Source: Shewanella sp. (GTDB lineage: Bacteria > Pseudomonadota > Gammaproteobacteria > Enterobacterales > Shewanellaceae). Taken from it: 9,041 nucleotides of DNA. The translations under genes and the position numbers were made by a program. The notes under the pieces were generated by a model. The model did no database searches and had not been told where the DNA came from. It was given only the letters and a program-made list of their open reading frames with translations. Positions within the stretch are counted from its first letter, which is position 1. Every line of letters begins with the position of its first letter. Below, piece after piece: positions 6,955 to 9,041 of the stretch. The stretch lies in NCBI GenBank assembly GCA_004195335.1, contig SDWK01000204.1, forward strand, positions 1 to 9,041, given 5' to 3'.

Positions 6955-7008
6955 AAAAAGACACCATAGAAAATGATCTGAAAAATCTAACACCAATAAT
7001 TGCGGTCA

Positions 7009-7036
7009 AGTCTATGCAAACAGAAGGTTAAGTCAA
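7009..7036 (-). promoter_or_regulatory. Candidate promoter of the metal-uptake locus
   Basis: The minus strand has TTGACT (7031-7036), a 16-base spacer and TAGACT (7009-7014), giving a start near 7002 and a leader of about 48 bases to the ATG at 6954. Immediately upstream lies GTTAC-N7-ATAAC (7037-7053), an imperfect dyad that could bind a regulator. Its spacing does not fit the Zur consensus I know, so Zur control is unproven. Confidence 0.4.
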
Positions 7037-7185
7037 GTTACCATTTTAATAACAATGGCAGATAAATGTAAGAGAAGATGAGCCCTTCTCAATAAAGTGA
7101 CATTAACTGGGTATTTATAGAAAGTTAAATCTTTTCGGCGAGTAATTAATACTGACTTAAGCTGTACGGACTAATATTGCATCAG

Positions 7186-7202
7186 AAACGTTAATAACGT
7201 TT
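7186..7202. promoter_or_regulatory. Palindromic operator-like site upstream of the 41-residue protein gene
   Basis: AAACGTT (7186-7192) and AACGTTT (7196-7202) are perfect 7-bp arms around AAT. A second dyad, AATAAC (7193-7198) and GTTATT (7203-7208), overlaps it. The first dyad occupies the spacer and -35 region of the predicted promoter, where a repressor or activator would act. The regulator is unknown. Confidence 0.45.
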
Positions 7203-7210
7203 GTTATTAT
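7202..7210 (+). promoter_or_regulatory. Extended -10 promoter element for the 41-residue protein gene
   Basis: TGTTATTAT reads as TGn followed by TATTAT (7205-7210), an extended -10 that can work without a good -35. It places transcription start near 7217, leaving a short leader that contains the ribosome site at 7229-7236. TTATAC at 7218-7223 is an alternative but would begin too close to the Shine-Dalgarno. Confidence 0.4.
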
Positions 7211-7245
7211 TCGAAAATTATACCCACTAGGGGGAGTTAACGACC

Positions 7246-7371
7246 ATGTTAGAATTCTTTCGCGTAAACTTTAAAATGATCCTTTGGACCTCATTGTTCT
7301 TCATCGCGGTTGGCGGTGGGATCTACTACGTAGAAGCAGCCTTAGAAGCACAGGTTCAAGTGATCGACTAG
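7246..7371 (+). CDS. 41-residue single-pass membrane protein, unknown function
   Basis: I do not recognise this protein. It reads ATG to TAG without interruption and has a strong ribosome site, AGGGGGAG (7229-7236), nine bases upstream. A short basic N-terminus (R6, K10) precedes one hydrophobic helix at about 11-30 containing GGG and then YY, and an acidic tail follows (E29, E34, D41). The positive charges suggest the N-terminus is inside and the tail periplasmic. It stands alone, pointing away from the metal locus, with its own extended -10 and palindromic operator. The control region and ribosome site argue for a real gene despite its length. Small proteins of this shape often modulate a larger membrane complex, but no partner can be named. 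Confidence 0.7.
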   Translation: MLEFFRVNFKMILWTSLFFIAVGGGIYYVEAALEAQVQVID

Positions 7372-7407
7372 CCAATGCTAGGGTGCACAAAGAAGTGCTC
7401 ATGAATA

Positions 7408-7460
7408 TTCAGATAGTTGTTCAATAATTTTTGCAGTTCTGTTATCTGCGACTATCTGAA
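7408..7460. repeat. Long inverted repeat (stem-loop) downstream of the 41-residue protein gene
   Basis: TTCAGATAGT (7408-7417) and ACTATCTGAA (7451-7460) are perfect 10-bp arms, extendable by three pairs (two of them G-U in RNA), around a loop of about 27 bases. An inner pairing GCAG (7433-7436) with CTGC (7446-7449) competes with the extension. No T-tract follows on either strand, so it is not a typical intrinsic terminator. The remaining bases of the 211-base gap 7372-7582 show no other gene. Confidence 0.5.
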
Positions 7461-7582
7461 CCATTGTAGTCTTGTTCGAGATTCTAAATACCGAGTATCC
7501 CCGTTAAACTCGCTGCTAAAATGGTTGCTAAACTCAAGCTTTTCATTTATTTCGGGGGTGCCTTAATTACCGTGAAAAGTCA

Positions 7583-7918
7583 TCAACGGTACTTACGTCT
7601 ATGTTCACTATCATCAACCACGACCTTCTCGGGTGCTTCGGTGACTTTCAGATGATCCATCATATGACTGACCAGTAAAATCATCGTCGAAAATATCGCG
7701 ACGGGAGTAGTCAAGTTGCGGAACTCTGGATTGAAATAGCCAAAGACTAAGGCGGCGATACTGATATAAAAACCCAAGATTTTCAAACGAGACAATGTTG
7801 GACTCTTACCTAGCCAAGCCTCACAGTGCGGACACTGTATCTGTGAATTTAAACCTTTGCCCCGTTGATTCTGAACCAGGTTCACACCAAAAGACTGACT
7901 ACAGTGGGTACACAACAC
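7583..7918 (-). CDS. Zinc-ribbon membrane protein, unknown function
   Basis: A 111-residue protein. An N-terminal zinc ribbon is formed by CTHC (C3, C6) and CPHC (C29, C32), likely holding one zinc ion structurally. Two hydrophobic helices follow (about 45-62 and 70-87), joined by a short loop with NPEFRN, and the C-terminus is charged (EKVVVDDSEHRRKYR). The ribbon and the tail are probably both cytoplasmic. The start is GTG at 7916-7918, chosen because GAGG lies eight bases upstream and an in-frame TAA precedes it without an ATG. I do not recognise the family beyond its ribbon-plus-helices design. It is near the metal locus but separated by another gene on the opposite strand, so a role in zinc balance should not be assumed. 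Confidence 0.78.
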   Translation of the reverse strand: MLCTHCSQSFGVNLVQNQRGKGLNSQIQCPHCEAWLGKSPTLSRLKILGFYISIAALVFGYFNPEFRNLTTPVAIFSTMILLVSHMMDHLKVTEAPEKVVVDDSEHRRKYR

Positions 7919-8050
7919 TTGTTGAGCCTCTAATTCTTACAAAAATTTCGATGCATGAGTTTAACAGAACCTGAATTAAAAATATTGTTTCTTAGCCTCC
8001 TCCATTAGCCTCTCATTTAAATATCTAATAACGAAAATTAAGGTTCTGAA

Positions 8051-8080
8051 TTTACATCAAGCGATAGGACGTAATACTAT
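8051..8080 (+). promoter_or_regulatory. Candidate promoter for the exported membrane protein gene at 8112
   Basis: TTTACA (8051-8056, five of six consensus bases), an 18-base spacer and TACTAT (8075-8080) precede the start by about 31 bases. Transcription would begin near 8087, with AGGA (8100-8103) as the ribosome site. The rest of 7919-8111 is AT-rich and shows no further element I can support. Confidence 0.45.
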
Positions 8081-8111
8081 AGCAAACGACAAAAGTAACA
8101 GGATTTTACCT

Positions 8112-9041
8112 ATGTATCGCATACTCTCTTTGGTGATGCTCGCCATCGTTGGACTTAGTGGCATGCCTTCGCAAGCACAAACCTCAACACCGTCCCCGAC
8201 AAAAAAGCCAATAGAAGCCACAACTCAAGCCAGTGAACTCTCCTTATTACAGGACTCGATAACTGAAGATGTCCTCCGCCTTAAACAAACCAGAGGCGAG
8301 TTAATCAGCTTCACCGAATACCGAATCAAAAAGAATGCGCAACTGCTGCACCAGAAGCTCGAAGAGCTGATGGGTGAGACGCCGTTAAATAGTGAACTAT
8401 TGATCCCACTGGTTGAAGGGCATCTGGATTTTATCAACCGGATAGATACCTATTACACAGACGATATCAAACAACTAAAAAGTGGGCTGGGTAAAGATAA
8501 CGATGCCGAGATCATGATGCAGCTTTCTCTAAGAGAGAGGGAACGCGATCAGCAATTGGAAGCGAAATTCGACACGCTTGAATGGGCAAAAAAATTAGCG
8601 CTAAATACCGGCGATCAGACCGTTCTCCTCACCCAGACATTGGTTAAGCGCGCCGACAAACTCAACAGTCTCGTTCAATACACGCAAGATAAGCTTATAG
8701 TAGCGCTTAATGAAGCGAGCCTTGCTGGGAGCAATGTCAGCTCGGAGCAAACCAAACTCGCCACTCAGCTCAACGAGAGACTGGCGATGAGCAGCTCAAG
8801 TCTGGCAGTCGTCATTGACCTGCTCGATACCTTAGATCAAGACACCGCCGAATTAAAACAAACGCTGTTCAGCACTTCAGGTGACATCACTCAAGATGTA
8901 TTGAATATTGATGTCGCATCAAGCCTTATTGAACAGTGGTTTACCGCGGCAAAGACCCAGGCCTTAGATAATGGACCAGGGGTTATTTTCAAGCTCTTTA
9001 TTTTCGTCTTAATCCTCTTTATCGCCAATCAGGCGGGTAAC
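8112..9041 (+). CDS. Exported helical membrane protein, N-terminal part; possible MscS-type mechanosensitive channel
   Basis: The reading frame is open for 310 codons and runs off the window. A signal peptide (about 1-23, core ILSLVMLAIVGLSGM, cleavage near SQA) is followed by a long periplasmic, strongly helical region (about 30-285) with many Leu/Gln/Glu/Lys residues, consistent with coiled coils. A hydrophobic segment begins near 292 (GVIFKLFIFVLILFIANQ) and looks like the first transmembrane helix. This design, long helical periplasmic domain then membrane helices, resembles larger MscS-family channels of gammaproteobacteria, which release solutes on osmotic downshock. The diagnostic pore helix and beta domain would lie beyond the window, so the family is a suggestion only. 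AGGA (8100-8103) lies eight bases before the ATG, and a likely promoter is at 8051-8080. Confidence 0.75.
   Translation, partial: MYRILSLVMLAIVGLSGMPSQAQTSTPSPTKKPIEATTQASELSLLQDSITEDVLRLKQTRGELISFTEYRIKKNAQLLHQKLEELMGETPLNSELLIPLVEGHLDFINRIDTYYTDDIKQLKSGLGKDNDAEIMMQLSLRERERDQQLEAKFDTLEWAKKLALNTGDQTVLLTQTLVKRADKLNSLVQYTQDKLIVALNEASLAGSNVSSEQTKLATQLNERLAMSSSSLAVVIDLLDTLDQDTAELKQTLFSTSGDITQDVLNIDVASSLIEQWFTAAKTQALDNGPGVIFKLFIFVLILFIANQAGN

Noticed and set aside
7037..7053. Possible Zur box (GTTAC-N7-ATAAC) upstream of the metal locus
   Set aside because: The half-sites resemble Zur arms, but the known gammaproteobacterial Zur box has much closer arms (about three central bases). I kept it only as an imperfect dyad in the promoter entry.
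7072..7090. Hairpin GAGAAG / CTTCTC as a terminator
   Set aside because: Only six base pairs with a seven-base loop, no T-tract, and no upstream gene for it to end on either strand.
8072..8081. TAATACTATA resembling a phage T7-type promoter
   Set aside because: It lacks the internal CGACTCAC portion of that promoter and fits an ordinary sigma-70 -10 region.
8225..8437. A 70-codon minus-strand ORF inside the gene starting at 8112
   Set aside because: The plus frame is open for 310 codons with signal peptide and ribosome site; this is a Ser-rich antisense shadow.

Overview
The window looks like chromosomal DNA of a marine gammaproteobacterium, most likely Shewanella or a close Alteromonadales relative. 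This rests on a PlsC and an RraB that resemble the E. coli proteins closely, on moderate G+C, and on the family mix (REC-CheC regulator, PAS-GGDEF protein, histidine-rich zinc genes). The genus is an inference. No rRNA, tRNA, CRISPR array, insertion sequence or phage gene was seen.

Layout. (1) Bases 115-2087, plus strand: a two-gene signalling unit. It holds a response regulator with a C-terminal CheC/CheX-type phosphatase-like region, then a PAS-GGDEF diguanylate cyclase 14 bases downstream. A perfect 14-bp hairpin at 2108-2138 ends it and also serves the converging rraB. (2) Bases 2146-3381, minus strand: housekeeping genes plsC (1-acylglycerol-3-phosphate acyltransferase) and rraB (RNase E inhibitor B). 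(3) Bases 3551-6954, minus strand: a zinc or related metal acquisition locus. In transcription order it has a small exported His/Cys protein, a histidine-rich outer-membrane barrel, a ZnuA-like binding protein overlapping the barrel gene by 17 bases, and an ABC-3 family permease. No ATPase gene is present in the window. Two hairpins split the locus, one after the small exported protein and one between the binding protein and the permease. (4) Bases 7246-7371, plus strand: a 41-residue single-pass membrane protein gene with a good Shine-Dalgarno, preceded by a palindromic operator-like site. (5) Bases 7583-7918, minus strand: a zinc-ribbon two-helix membrane protein of unknown role. (6) Bases 8112-9041, plus strand: the start of an exported helical membrane protein, possibly an MscS-type channel, cut off by the window end.

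How they fit together. The first pair suggests a phosphorylation-controlled switch feeding cyclic-di-GMP, in which the regulator may also remove phosphate from itself or a partner. The metal locus suggests a route from outer membrane barrel to periplasmic chaperone, binding protein and inner-membrane permease, powered by an ATPase encoded elsewhere. Several starts are GTG, and two obvious longer ORFs begin at unlikely TTG codons; better starts are proposed for plsC and the exported His/Cys protein. The most notable points are the asymmetric pair of CheC-type active sites, the ATPase-less zinc locus with internal hairpins, and the small membrane protein gene with its palindromic control region.
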